Assembly (NCBI RefSeq): GCF_031846485.1
Contig: NZ_JAVRHQ010000018.1
Coordinates: 24,400 to 88,399, forward strand
Direction of reading: 5' to 3'
DNA: 64,000 nucleotides
Origin: Autumnicola tepida
Lineage (GTDB): Bacteria; Bacteroidota; Bacteroidia; Flavobacteriales; Flavobacteriaceae
The notes beneath the pieces are model-generated. The model saw only the letters and a list, made by a program, of their open reading frames with translations, was not told the origin of the DNA and made no database searches. Both the position numbers and the translations under genes were made by a program. Positions 52,292 to 61,129 of this stretch are shown piece after piece. Every line of letters begins with the position of its first letter. Positions within the stretch are counted from its first letter, which is position 1.

Positions 52292-52705
52292 ATGGCCAAA
52301 CTTGTAATTAAAAGGAATTCTGAATGGGCTAACAAAATGCGCTCTTTTGAAATATGGTTAGACGGAAATTTTTTAGACAAAATCAATGACCGTGAAATAT
52401 TGGAATTTGAGCTTCCTTCGGGCGTGCATACGTTGCAGGCAAAAATTGACTGGTGCGGGAGTCGCCTGCTGGAACTGGAGTTTGCTGAGGATGAGGTGAA
52501 AATGGTGGAGCTTACCGGTTTTGTTCTTTCCAAATGGCTGCTGCCGGTTGCTTTGGTAAATGCGCTGTTGCTTTTTTATCTTGACGCCGTTTACGATGTT
52601 AATTCCCTCTTTCTAGGTTTCCTTATGTTTCTCTTCCTGGGCTATCTGTTTTATTTCTTCACCTTTGGGCGGAATGATTACCTGCAACTTAAAATAATTA
52701 GCTAA
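52292..52705 (+). CDS. Small membrane protein, tandem paralog 2
   Basis: 137 residues, 8 bp after its paralog. Shares KLVIKRNSEWANKMRSFEIWLDGNFLDKI.. and PSGVHTLQAKIDWCGSRLLELE with it, then two membrane helices (about 83-100 and 106-124). The hydrophobic parts have diverged more than the N-terminal domain. Its stop is 20 bp before the GTAAC-N4-GTTAC operator of the next unit. Confidence 0.65.
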   Translation: MAKLVIKRNSEWANKMRSFEIWLDGNFLDKINDREILEFELPSGVHTLQAKIDWCGSRLLELEFAEDEVKMVELTGFVLSKWLLPVALVNALLLFYLDAVYDVNSLFLGFLMFLFLGYLFYFFTFGRNDYLQLKIIS

Positions 52706-52724
52706 ACCAGCTATCCGGCCGATT

Positions 52725-52768
52725 GTAACAAAAGTTACTGCCCCGACGCTTCAAAATGTATATTTTTG
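52725..52768 (+). promoter_or_regulatory. Operator GTAAC-N4-GTTAC and -7 box upstream of the fatty-acid hydroxylase/persulfide dioxygenase unit
   Basis: GTAAC-AAAA-GTTAC at 52725-52738, a 22-nt gap, then TATTTTTG at 52761-52768. Same half-sites, spacing and -7 sequence as the tauE promoter. Transcription should start about 52773, only about 15 nt before the TTG start codon. Confidence 0.75.
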
Positions 52769-52787
52769 CTTCAGAAATTTAGAAAAT

Positions 52788-53708
52788 TTGGAGAAATACC
52801 TGAAAATAATCGCCGATTCCTTTACCGGATATTTTAGTTACCTGGTGCAGGAAATTAGTGATCCTTCCTGGACCAACTATTTTTACTGGCTTACGGGACT
52901 TTCTATTCTGGTTTGGCTGCTTGAAGTTCTCATTCCGTGGCGCAAGGAGCAGAAAGTGATCAGGCGTGGATTCTGGCTGGACAGCTTCTATATTTTCTTC
53001 AATTTTTTCCTTTTTTCACTTATTGGCTATAACGCGCTTTCCAATGTGGGGGTAGAACTGTTTAATGATTTGCTGCATTTCTCCGGTATTGAAAATATTG
53101 TTGCTTTTCACGTGCAGAATTTCCCGGTTTGGGCTCAGTTAGCCATTATGTTTGTCATTGCCGATTTTATCCAGTGGAATATTCACCGGCAACTGCACCG
53201 GCAGCCCTGGCTTTGGGAATTTCATAAAGTGCATCATAGCGTGAAGGAGATGGGCTTTGCAGCGCAGTTCAGGTTTCATTTTATGGAAACTATTATTTAT
53301 AAAACCCTGCAATATATCCCGCTGGCCATGATTGGATTCGGTATTCAGCAATTTTTTGTGGTGCATATGCTGTCTGTTTTTATCGGGCATTTAAATCACG
53401 CGAATCTCGGCTGGGATTATGGCATTTTCGGCTATATTTTCAATAATCCTAAGATGCATATCTGGCATCATTCCAAAGAACTTCCGGAACATCGCCCCAA
53501 CGGAATGAACTATGGAATTTCCCTCAGCATCTGGGATTATCTATTTGGCACGGCCTATATTCCGCAGAACGGAAAAGATTTAAAACTAGGTTTTGAAGGC
53601 GATCAGGATTTTCCGGAGGATTTTAAAGGACAGCTCATACAGCCTTTCAGAAGTAAAAAACAATCAGAAAAATCAAAAGACTATTCCAATGATTATAAAA
53701 CAATTTAA
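52788..53708 (+). CDS. Fatty acid hydroxylase / sterol desaturase family membrane protein
   Basis: 306 residues, starting at TTG 52788; there is no in-frame ATG before the conserved core, so TTG appears to be the true start. About four membrane helices. The di-iron histidine clusters are present: HRQLHR near 125, FHKVHHS near 138, HLNHAN near 203 and HIWHHS near 224. Family enzymes hydroxylate or desaturate lipids. First gene after the shared sulfur operator, and its last 20 bases overlap the persulfide dioxygenase gene. A lipid enzyme in this regulon is unexpected; similar pairs may occur elsewhere in Bacteroidota. Confidence 0.88.
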   Translation: MEKYLKIIADSFTGYFSYLVQEISDPSWTNYFYWLTGLSILVWLLEVLIPWRKEQKVIRRGFWLDSFYIFFNFFLFSLIGYNALSNVGVELFNDLLHFSGIENIVAFHVQNFPVWAQLAIMFVIADFIQWNIHRQLHRQPWLWEFHKVHHSVKEMGFAAQFRFHFMETIIYKTLQYIPLAMIGFGIQQFFVVHMLSVFIGHLNHANLGWDYGIFGYIFNNPKMHIWHHSKELPEHRPNGMNYGISLSIWDYLFGTAYIPQNGKDLKLGFEGDQDFPEDFKGQLIQPFRSKKQSEKSKDYSNDYKTI

Positions 53709-55026
53709 GGACGATCCATTAGCGCATTATTCCTATGCTATTGTAAGTAATGGCAAGATGGCACTCGTAGATCCATCCCGCAATCCGCTGCAGTATTATC
53801 GCTATGCCGAAGAACAGGAAGCTCAGATTGTGGCAGTTTTTGAAACTCATCCTCACGCCGACTTTGTGAGCAGTCACCTGCAGATCAGTCAGCAGGCCGG
53901 TGCTCCAATTTTTGTCAGCAAAATGGTAGGAGCCGATTATAAGCACAGGACCTTTGATGAAGGTGAAACTTTTAAAATGGGCGATATCATCTTTAAGGCG
54001 GTGAACACTCCCGGCCATTCGCTAGATAGTATTACAATTGTTGCTGAAGATGATAATAAGACCGCTCTTTTTACCGGGGACACGCTCTTTATTGGGGATG
54101 TTGGCCGTCCCGACCTGCGTGAAAATGCAGGAAATATGAAGGCGAAAAGAGTTGACCTGGCCAAAAAGATGTACCATACCATTAAGGAGAAATTTAAAGA
54201 CTTTCCTGATGAAGCTCTGGTTTACCCCGCTCATGGCGCAGGTTCTCTATGCGGAAAAAATATGAGCAGTGATTCTTCCAGTACTTTGGGAAATGAGCGG
54301 CAGGGGAACTGGGCGTTTAAGGAACAAACTGAAGAAGAATTTGTAGAAGAAATCCTGAAAGACCAGCCGTTTATTCCTTCTTATTTTGGATTTAACGTTG
54401 ATATCAATAAAACCGGGGCAGAAAATGTGCAGAAGGCAATGGCGGTTGCCAATTTTCAGCTAATGACTACTGAGGTTGAAAAGGAAATTTTAGTAGTTGA
54501 TACGCGTGATGAAGAAGTTTTTAAAAATGCTCATCTACCCAACAGTATCAATATTATGGCACGTTCAGAAAATGACAAATTTGAAACCTGGCTGGGCGCG
54601 ATTGTAAAGCCTGAAGAAGAATTTTACCTGGTTTTGGAAAGCGTGGCGAAGTTTGATGAAATCCTGGAGCGGGTGGCGAAAATAGGATATGAAAAGCAGC
54701 TTAAAGGCATCGTAACGCTTTCTGCTGAAGTCGAAGGAAAATCTGATGATTTTGACCTGAAGGATTTTAAAGAAAATAAGCAGTCCTACACCATCGTGGA
54801 CATCAGGAACAAGAGCGAAGTAGAGGAAGGAAAGATTTTTGAGGAGGCGCTTACCATTCCATTAAATGAACTAAGGGACAGGCAGGATGAGATTCCTGCA
54901 GAAAAGCCTGTGGTGGTTCATTGTGCCGGCGGCTATCGTTCTGCGGCCGGGAGCAGCATCCTTAAAAGCATTTTTGAAAATACCAGGATTTACGATCTTA
55001 GTGATGATATTAAAAAGTTCAGTTAG
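53689..55026 (+). CDS. Persulfide dioxygenase-like MBL protein with two rhodanese domains
   Basis: 445 residues from the ATG at 53689, giving MIIKQFKDDPLAHYSY, the expected family start; a longer TTG-initiated frame from 53593 lies wholly inside the upstream gene. MBL domain about 1-235 with the metal motif HPHADFVSSH and later TPGHSLDS, GDTLFIGDVGRPD and YPAHGAGS, the ETHE1/Blh pattern. Rhodanese 1 about 250-345 has no Cys in its loop (inactive); rhodanese 2 about 350-445 has HCAGGYRS with the active Cys. Oxidises glutathione-like persulfide to sulfite while relaying sulfur. The TauE exporter at 46624 could export the sulfite, which links the two units. Confidence 0.93.
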   Translation: MIIKQFKDDPLAHYSYAIVSNGKMALVDPSRNPLQYYRYAEEQEAQIVAVFETHPHADFVSSHLQISQQAGAPIFVSKMVGADYKHRTFDEGETFKMGDIIFKAVNTPGHSLDSITIVAEDDNKTALFTGDTLFIGDVGRPDLRENAGNMKAKRVDLAKKMYHTIKEKFKDFPDEALVYPAHGAGSLCGKNMSSDSSSTLGNERQGNWAFKEQTEEEFVEEILKDQPFIPSYFGFNVDINKTGAENVQKAMAVANFQLMTTEVEKEILVVDTRDEEVFKNAHLPNSINIMARSENDKFETWLGAIVKPEEEFYLVLESVAKFDEILERVAKIGYEKQLKGIVTLSAEVEGKSDDFDLKDFKENKQSYTIVDIRNKSEVEEGKIFEEALTIPLNELRDRQDEIPAEKPVVVHCAGGYRSAAGSSILKSIFENTRIYDLSDDIKKFS

Positions 55027-55048
55027 ATGCTGATATAATTAAAATTTC

Positions 55049-55083
55049 AAGCCGCGATGGTTTTTTACATCGCGGCTTTTTTA
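55049..55083 (+). terminator. Strong terminator after the persulfide dioxygenase gene
   Basis: AAGCCGCGATG / CATCGCGGCTT, perfect 11-bp stem, 8-nt loop, followed by TTTTTTA. Confidence 0.9.
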
Positions 55084-55182
55084 TGCCCAAATCAAAAAGC
55101 TTTGCAAAAGCTTTAATCAAAGCCTCAAACTTTTTCTATATTTACGAAACAAGCTTCAAAAATGCCGATTTAAGTAAGAATT

Positions 55183-55668
55183 ATGGAAAAAAAATATAAA
55201 GTAAAGGTTAATGATTCCTATGAATTTGAATTTACTTCAGAAGAAATTGAAGCTATAGATAAGCAACAGGTTTCTGAGTCCAGATTTCATGTATTACAGG
55301 ATAACCGTTCCTTCAAAGCTGAAATTCTTAATTCTGACTTCAATCAAAAAAAGTACACGGTAAAAATAAACTCCAATGTTTATGAGGTGGATATTGCCAA
55401 TGAGCTGGATTTGCTTATTGAAGCCATGGGCTTGTCCTTAAGTTCAGCACAACTTGTGAACGACATAAAGGCGCCTATGCCAGGCCTTATCCTTGATGTA
55501 AATGTAAAAGAGGGAGACGAAGTAAAGGAAGGGGATTACCTGTTGGTTTTGGAAGCGATGAAAATGGAAAATACTCTTACCGCACCGGGAGACGGCGTAA
55601 TTAAAGCTGTGCATGTGCAAAAAGGTCAGGGTGTGGAAAAAAATCAGTTACTGATAGAGCTGGAGTGA
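55183..55668 (+). CDS. Biotin carboxyl carrier subunit of acyl-CoA carboxylase
   Basis: 161 residues. The C-terminal 70 residues are a biotinyl domain with KAPMPGLILDVNVKEGDEV and EAMKMEN, Lys127 being the biotin site. The first 90 residues are a small beta domain that fits the carboxylase complex. The family is the carrier of propionyl-CoA/acetyl-CoA carboxylases. A 200-bp repeat-bearing gap separates it from the biotin carboxylase gene, so a separate promoter is possible. Confidence 0.92.
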   Translation: MEKKYKVKVNDSYEFEFTSEEIEAIDKQQVSESRFHVLQDNRSFKAEILNSDFNQKKYTVKINSNVYEVDIANELDLLIEAMGLSLSSAQLVNDIKAPMPGLILDVNVKEGDEVKEGDYLLVLEAMKMENTLTAPGDGVIKAVHVQKGQGVEKNQLLIELE

Positions 55669-55802
55669 AAAGGGAAGTTAGTAATTAGAATTTAGAAGTG
55701 AAAAAGTGGAAAGTGGAAATTTTCAGTGTTTAAAATAAATGAGATAAAGAAGGGATGATTTTTTGGATTCGCTGAATGTGCATTGTTTAGAAATAATTTT
55801 CA

Positions 55803-55851
55803 ATTCAAATTTCATCATTCAAATTTCATCATCAAACCCACAACCCACAAC
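55803..55851. repeat. Short intergenic direct repeats
   Basis: ATTCAAATTTCATC occurs twice in tandem (55803 and 55817), followed by AACCCACAACCCACAAC. The latter 16-nt word is identical to one at 14542. It sits inside the carboxylase gene cluster, between the carrier and the biotin carboxylase. Confidence 0.65.
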
Positions 55852-55870
55852 CTAAAACAGATATTTACAG

Positions 55871-57310
55871 ATGAAGAAAATATTAGTGGCCAATCGGGGA
55901 GAAATCGCTCTGCGCGTTATGAAAACCATTCAGAAAATGGGGATTAAAACCGTGGCTGTTTTTTCTAAAGCCGATAGGAATTCGCCGCATGTAAAGTTTG
56001 CCGATGAGGCGGTTTGCATTGGAGAGGCGCCTTCTAACAAATCTTATTTACGAGGCGATAAAATTGTTGAAGTTGCTAAGAAATTAAATGTTGACGGGAT
56101 TCATCCCGGCTACGGATTTTTAAGTGAAAATGCCGCTTTTGCTGAAAAAGTTGAAAAAAATGGAATTACCTGGATTGGCCCCGGTTCCAAAGCCATCAAA
56201 ATCATGGGAAGCAAACTTGCCGCTAAAGACGCGGTTAAGAAATATGATATTCCCATGGTTCCCGGGATAGATGAAGCCATTACCGATGTTGAAAAAGCCA
56301 AAAGAATAGCAAATGATATCGGCTTCCCTATCTTAATAAAGGCTTCTGCCGGTGGTGGTGGTAAAGGCATGCGTATTGTTGAAAAAGAAAAAGACCTGGC
56401 AGACCAGATGCAGCGTGCTATAAGCGAGGCAGAATCAGCTTTTGGCGATGGTTCTGTCTTTATTGAAAAATATGTTGGTTCTCCAAGGCATATTGAAATC
56501 CAGGTTTTATCGGACACCCATGGGAATTTTCTTCATCTTTTTGAAAGAGAATGTAGCATCCAGCGGCGGCACCAGAAGGTGGTGGAAGAAGCGCCTTCAG
56601 TAATTTTAGATGAAAATCTTCGGAAAGAAATGGGCGAGGCAGCCGTTAAAGTTGCCAAAGCCTGTGATTATGTTGGCGCCGGCACTGTGGAATTCCTGAT
56701 GGATGAAAATAAGAATTTCTATTTCCTGGAAATGAATACCCGCCTGCAGGTGGAACATCCGGTAACAGAATTAATAACAGGAATAGACCTGGTAGAACAA
56801 CAAATAAAGGTGGCGAGTGGAGAAGAACTGCAATTTTCCCAGGAAGATCTAAAAATAGAAGGGCATGCCGTGGAATTGAGAGTCTATGCTGAAGATCCTA
56901 TGGAAGATTTTATGCCAAGCGTGGGAACGCTGGAAAGATATCGCGGGCCGGCAGGGAAAGGAATTCGTCTCGATGATGGTTTTGAGGAAGGCATGGAAGT
57001 GCCAATTTATTACGACCCCATGCTGGCCAAGCTTATAACCTATGGAAAGAGCAGGGAAGAGGCCATCCAGCTAATGATTAAAGCTATTGATGATTATGAA
57101 ATAAAAGGCGTGATGACAACATTGCCTTTTGGAAAGTTCGTTTTTGAACATGAAGCCTTCAGAAGTGGGAATTTTGACACCCATTTTGTGAAGAAATATT
57201 ATTCCGCAGAAAAACTGGAGGATAAGATAGCCGAAGAAGCAAAACTGGCGGGACTAATCGCTTTAAAACAATATCTGAAGGACCAGAAGACCGTTCGCGT
57301 TCCTAAATAA
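55871..57310 (+). CDS. accC: Biotin carboxylase subunit of acyl-CoA carboxylase
   Basis: 479 residues. ATP-grasp enzyme that carboxylates the biotin of the carrier protein. Motifs: KILVANRGEIALRVMKT at the start, HPGYGFLSENA near 78, the ATP-binding glycine loop KASAGGGGKGMR near 158, RDCSIQRRHQKVVEEAP-type ERECSIQRRHQKV near 228, and EMNTRLQVEHPVTE near 289. All catalytic residues look intact. Sits between the carrier and the carboxyltransferase gene (32 bp gap). Confidence 0.95.
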   Translation: MKKILVANRGEIALRVMKTIQKMGIKTVAVFSKADRNSPHVKFADEAVCIGEAPSNKSYLRGDKIVEVAKKLNVDGIHPGYGFLSENAAFAEKVEKNGITWIGPGSKAIKIMGSKLAAKDAVKKYDIPMVPGIDEAITDVEKAKRIANDIGFPILIKASAGGGGKGMRIVEKEKDLADQMQRAISEAESAFGDGSVFIEKYVGSPRHIEIQVLSDTHGNFLHLFERECSIQRRHQKVVEEAPSVILDENLRKEMGEAAVKVAKACDYVGAGTVEFLMDENKNFYFLEMNTRLQVEHPVTELITGIDLVEQQIKVASGEELQFSQEDLKIEGHAVELRVYAEDPMEDFMPSVGTLERYRGPAGKGIRLDDGFEEGMEVPIYYDPMLAKLITYGKSREEAIQLMIKAIDDYEIKGVMTTLPFGKFVFEHEAFRSGNFDTHFVKKYYSAEKLEDKIAEEAKLAGLIALKQYLKDQKTVRVPK

Positions 57311-57342
57311 TTTAATCCTGAATTTCAGAATTCAACATTTGT

Positions 57343-58884
57343 ATGAGTGATAATATTGATAAATTAAAAGATAAAATTGCGCAGGCACATTTGGGCGGCG
57401 GCGAAAAACGCATTGCCAAACAACACGATAAAAAGAAACTAACTGCACGGGAACGTGTGGATTATCTGCTGGATGAAGGCTCTTTTGAAGAAATTGGCAT
57501 TCTTGTGACTCACCGTACCACCGATTTTGGAATGGACAGGCAGCAGTATTACGGCGATGGGGTGGTGACCGGTTACGGGACCATCAATGGACGGCTGGTA
57601 TATGTTTTTGCGCAGGATTTTACCGTTTTTGGCGGGGCTTTATCTGAAACACATGCGGAAAAAATCTGCAAAGTAATGGATCATGCCATGAAGGTTGGCG
57701 CTCCTATTATAGGGTTGAATGATTCCGGTGGGGCGAGGATACAGGAAGGCGTAAAATCCCTGGGTGGCTATGCCGATATTTTTTACCGTAATGTGCAGGC
57801 TTCCGGAGTAATTCCGCAGATTTCTGCTATAATGGGGCCTTGTGCCGGTGGCGCGGTTTATTCTCCCGCGATGACAGATTTCACTTTGATGGTACAGGAT
57901 ACCAGCTATATGTTTGTAACCGGCCCAAACGTGGTGAAAACGGTAACCAATGAGGAGGTGACTTCAGAAGAACTCGGTGGGGCAAGCACCCATTCCACAA
58001 AATCTGGCGTGACGCATATTACTTCCCATAACGATATTACCTGCCTGGAAGATATCAAAACTCTTATGAGTTATCTTCCGCAGAACAATAAAGACACTCC
58101 GGAAAAATTGCCTTACGAGCTTGGAGATGAAATTCGGGAGAACCTGGACACTCTGGTGCCGGAGAGTTCCAACAAACCTTATGACATGCACGAGGTGATA
58201 AAAGGCATTATTGATGAAGATTCTTTCTTTGAAATTCATAAGAATTATGCCGATAATATTATTGTTGGCTTTTCAAGAATTGGCGGCAGAAGTGTAGGGA
58301 TTGTGGCCAACCAGCCCATGAGCCTGGCAGGCGTACTGGACGTGGACAGTTCTAAAAAAGCTGCCCGCTTTGTGCGTTTTTGTGATTGCTTTAATATTCC
58401 GTTGCTGGTATTGGTAGATGTGCCGGGATTTCTTCCGGGAACAGACCAGGAATGGAATGGGATTATCCTTCATGGCGCCAAGCTGCTTTATGCCTTAAGT
58501 GAAGCCACAGTGCCGCGGGTAACCGTGATCACCAGGAAAGCCTACGGGGGAGCTTATGATGTGATGAACTCCAAACATATTGGCGCCGATCTCAACTACG
58601 CCTGGCCCACTGCGGAAATTGCAGTGATGGGAGCCAAGGGCGCCAGTGAAATTATCTTCAGAAAAGAAATAAAAGAGGCTGAAGATCCCGAGCTGAAATT
58701 ATCGGAAAAAGAAGCCGAATATGCCGAGAAATTTGCCAACCCTTTCCGGGCAGCCCAGCGAGGATTTATAGATGAGGTAATTATGCCGAAAGATACCAGG
58801 AAAAAGCTGATAAAGGCTTTTGCCATGCTCGAGAATAAACATATTCTAAGAATAGACCGAAAGCACGGGAATATCCCGTTATAA
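57343..58884 (+). CDS. pccB: Acyl-CoA carboxylase carboxyltransferase (propionyl-CoA carboxylase beta type)
   Basis: 513 residues, typical length. Transfers CO2 from carboxybiotin to acyl-CoA, giving methylmalonyl-CoA if the substrate is propionyl-CoA. Motifs: KKLTARERVDYLLDEGSFEE at the start, QDFTVFGGALSE near 90, GGARIQEGVKSLGGYADIF near 129, GPCAGGAVYSPAMTDF near 166, and RKAYGGAYDVMNSKHIGAD near 398. Residue choice at the acyl-CoA site was not checked, so acetyl-CoA is not excluded. The three-gene set carrier-carboxylase-transferase forms a complete enzyme. Followed by a terminator. Confidence 0.92.
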   Translation: MSDNIDKLKDKIAQAHLGGGEKRIAKQHDKKKLTARERVDYLLDEGSFEEIGILVTHRTTDFGMDRQQYYGDGVVTGYGTINGRLVYVFAQDFTVFGGALSETHAEKICKVMDHAMKVGAPIIGLNDSGGARIQEGVKSLGGYADIFYRNVQASGVIPQISAIMGPCAGGAVYSPAMTDFTLMVQDTSYMFVTGPNVVKTVTNEEVTSEELGGASTHSTKSGVTHITSHNDITCLEDIKTLMSYLPQNNKDTPEKLPYELGDEIRENLDTLVPESSNKPYDMHEVIKGIIDEDSFFEIHKNYADNIIVGFSRIGGRSVGIVANQPMSLAGVLDVDSSKKAARFVRFCDCFNIPLLVLVDVPGFLPGTDQEWNGIILHGAKLLYALSEATVPRVTVITRKAYGGAYDVMNSKHIGADLNYAWPTAEIAVMGAKGASEIIFRKEIKEAEDPELKLSEKEAEYAEKFANPFRAAQRGFIDEVIMPKDTRKKLIKAFAMLENKHILRIDRKHGNIPL

Positions 58885-58908
58885 ATTTTTTTCCCTGGAA
58901 ATTGATTT

Positions 58909-58944
58909 AAAAGGAGTGCAGGTTAAACTGTGCTCCTTTTTTTC
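58909..58944 (+). terminator. Terminator after the carboxylase genes
   Basis: AAAAGGAGTGCA / TGTGCTCCTTTT stem with two G-U pairs, followed by TTTCTT, 25 bp after the stop. Confidence 0.8.
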
Positions 58945-59023
58945 TTCCGAAGAAAAGGTCCTGAAATTATTCTTCCCAATATTGGCGCTTCTGCACCTTA
59001 TAATTTTGTTAAATGGGACTGTA

Positions 59024-59038
59024 AGTAAGGAGCTTACT
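59024..59038. promoter_or_regulatory. Inverted repeat upstream of the epimerase-VKOR-SPW unit
   Basis: AGTAAG-GAG-CTTACT, 6-bp arms with a 3-nt centre, 58 bp before the epimerase start. Possible operator; different from the GTAAC-N4-GTTAC site. Confidence 0.35.
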
Positions 59039-59095
59039 AAACATTTTGCTAACTTCAGGTAAAGTGAAAATCAGCCAAAAAACCAATAAAATTTT

Positions 59096-60169
59096 ATGGA
59101 TAAAATTATAGATCACCCCGAAAAAGGGGCGCGTATCGAAGATAAAGAAGTTGTTCTTATTACCGGTAGCAGTGGATTAATAGGTTATCCTTTAATAGAA
59201 AGACTTGCAAAAAAATACCGGGTTATAGGCCTGGACAGGGTGGGGCCTCCTTATCCTCCCCTTAAAGCAGAATGTGTAAATTTTGATATTACAGATGAAC
59301 ATGCCATAGATTCTGCCATGGAGCGCATCAGGTATGGCTACGGAAGCAAAATTGCTTCTGTAATACATCTTGCCGCGTTTTATAGTTTTAACACTGAAGA
59401 CAGCCCTGCCTACGATAAAATTAATGTGGAAGGAACGCGAAAATTTCTCCGTCAGTTGCAGGATTTTGATGTGGGCCAATTTATCTATTCGAGTTCAGAT
59501 TTAATTTATAAGCCCACAAAGCATGGCCAGAAAATAAATGAAGATTGTCCTGTAGAAGCAAACTGGGGTTATCCGGAATCAAAAATCCAGACGGAAGAAC
59601 TCATTAGAAATGAGAATGGGGACATACGCACTGTCTTTCTCCGGGTTGGTGGAGCTTATGACGAAATGGGCCATTCCATTCCCGTTTCTCAACAGATAAA
59701 AAGGATCTATGAAAAAGATTTCATAAGCCATTTTTATTCGGGGGATATGAACAGTGGGGATGTTTTTGTGCATCTTGAGGACATATTGGATGCCCTGGAA
59801 CGAACTGTAGATCGCAGGAACGATATCCCAAATGAAATGGCTATCAATATTGGGGAACCCACATCTCCCACATACAAGCAGTTACAGGATAAAATCGGGA
59901 AATTGCTTCATGGCGAGGAATGGGAAACATACGAAATGCCAAAGGCAGTGGCAAAGGCAGGAGCCTGGACCAGGGACCTGGTGGGAGATCCCTTCATTAA
60001 ACCCTGGATGATAGACAGGACAGACGATCATTACGAACTTGATATTAGCCGCGCAAAAGAAGTTTTAGGCTGGGAGCCAAAACACCGGCTTCTGGATACT
60101 TTACCGGCAATAGTCAGCAATTTGAAAAAGGATCCTGAAAAGTGGTACAAAGAAAATAATCTTGAATAG
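59096..60169 (+). CDS. NAD-dependent epimerase/dehydratase-family protein
   Basis: 357-residue extended SDR. LITGSSGLIGYPLIERLAKK near residue 21, SVIHLAAFYSFN near 86, YSSSDLIYKP near 124 and catalytic YPESKIQTEE near 149; the substrate loop then differs from classical sugar epimerases (FLRVGGAYDEMGHSIPVSQQ). It probably acts on a sugar or other carbonyl compound. The VKOR-like gene begins one base after its stop codon, and the SPW gene follows; all three appear co-transcribed behind the AGTAAG inverted repeat. Confidence 0.88.
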   Translation: MDKIIDHPEKGARIEDKEVVLITGSSGLIGYPLIERLAKKYRVIGLDRVGPPYPPLKAECVNFDITDEHAIDSAMERIRYGYGSKIASVIHLAAFYSFNTEDSPAYDKINVEGTRKFLRQLQDFDVGQFIYSSSDLIYKPTKHGQKINEDCPVEANWGYPESKIQTEELIRNENGDIRTVFLRVGGAYDEMGHSIPVSQQIKRIYEKDFISHFYSGDMNSGDVFVHLEDILDALERTVDRRNDIPNEMAINIGEPTSPTYKQLQDKIGKLLHGEEWETYEMPKAVAKAGAWTRDLVGDPFIKPWMIDRTDDHYELDISRAKEVLGWEPKHRLLDTLPAIVSNLKKDPEKWYKENNLE

Positions 60170-60170
60170 T

Positions 60171-60734
60171 ATGGCAGATAAATCACATGAGATTCCACCT
60201 GGCTGGGATTATAACCCGGCATCGTGGGGGCAAAGGATTCCTATAGTTATTCTTGCTGTAGTAGGAGTTTTTGTTGCGGGTTACCTTGCACTTTATCAGC
60301 TAGACATTATAGACCATGTTTGGGAGCCTTTTTTTGGTGATGGCAGTAGAACGATCCTGAATTCCAAAATTTCTGATGTCCTTCCCATTCCCGATGCTGC
60401 CCTGGGTGCTATAGGCTATCTTGTGGATGCTGCAACCGGTGTTATAGGAGGAACCCACAGGTGGAAAAAAATGCCCTGGATCGTGATTGTTTTTGGGCTT
60501 GCCGTAGGCCCGTTGGGTTTTGTGAGTGTAATGCTGGTGGTATTTCAGCCTGTGCTGTTTTCAGCCTGGTGTACGCTTTGTCTATGTTCCGCGGTAATTT
60601 CAATTGCGATGATTGGCCCTGCAATGGATGAGATGCTGGCAAGTTTGCAATATATGCAACGGGTAAAAAGGTCTGATGCCAATACATGGAAAGCCTTTTG
60701 GGGCGTACAGTCTGAAATTGAAAAAGTAAATTAA
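60171..60734 (+). CDS. Vitamin K epoxide reductase (VKOR)-like membrane protein
   Basis: 187 residues from the ATG at 60171; a TTG nine bases earlier overlaps the previous gene. Four membrane helices (about 22-42, 80-95, 103-123, 130-150). The CxxC of VKOR enzymes is present in SAWCTLCLCSAVISI near 133, but I do not see the second cysteine pair that classical VKOR/DsbB enzymes use to relay electrons. In the same operon as the epimerase and SPW protein, a set I recall seeing together in other bacteria; whether it forms disulfides is open. Confidence 0.8.
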   Translation: MADKSHEIPPGWDYNPASWGQRIPIVILAVVGVFVAGYLALYQLDIIDHVWEPFFGDGSRTILNSKISDVLPIPDAALGAIGYLVDAATGVIGGTHRWKKMPWIVIVFGLAVGPLGFVSVMLVVFQPVLFSAWCTLCLCSAVISIAMIGPAMDEMLASLQYMQRVKRSDANTWKAFWGVQSEIEKVN

Positions 60735-60735
60735 T

Positions 60736-61098
60736 ATGTGGGCACAAGTAATAAATACAATTTTAGGAATCTGGTTGATGGTCGCTCCATCTTTTTTGGG
60801 AGAAACTGCGGCTTACGCCGATAATGGCCATATTGCGGGGCCGGTAATTGTAACTTTTGCGGTGGTTTCTTTTTGGGAGGCCACGCGCAACGTGAGAAAG
60901 TGGAATTATCCGGTTGCCGCCTGGTTACTTCTGGCCCCATGGATTCTTGGTTATACCGAAACCTGGGCAATTATTAGTGACATGGGAACTGGTATCCTGG
61001 TAATTATTTTCGCATCGGTTAAAGGAAAAGTTGAAGGTAGTTTTGGCGGTGGCTGGTCTTCGTTGTGGAAAGATAATCCCGCGCACATGCAGCAATAA
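60736..61098 (+). CDS. SPW-repeat membrane protein
   Basis: 120 residues with four short hydrophobic helices. SPW-type motif: the pair LGIWLMVAPSFLGE and AAWLLLAPWILGYTETW, i.e. two copies of the membrane repeat with Ala/Ser-Pro-Trp/Phe, the signature of the SPW family. Inner-membrane, function unknown. Starts one base after the VKOR-like stop, so translationally linked. Followed by the 2-hydroxyacid dehydrogenase gene, 31 bp away. Confidence 0.85.
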   Translation: MWAQVINTILGIWLMVAPSFLGETAAYADNGHIAGPVIVTFAVVSFWEATRNVRKWNYPVAAWLLLAPWILGYTETWAIISDMGTGILVIIFASVKGKVEGSFGGGWSSLWKDNPAHMQQ

Positions 61099-61129
61099 AT
61101 TTCAGGAATGTTATCTTCGGAAAAAAAGC

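Noticed and set aside
61031..61129. Upstream extension of the 2-hydroxyacid dehydrogenase
   Set aside because: It overlaps the SPW gene in another frame and adds residues without family match.
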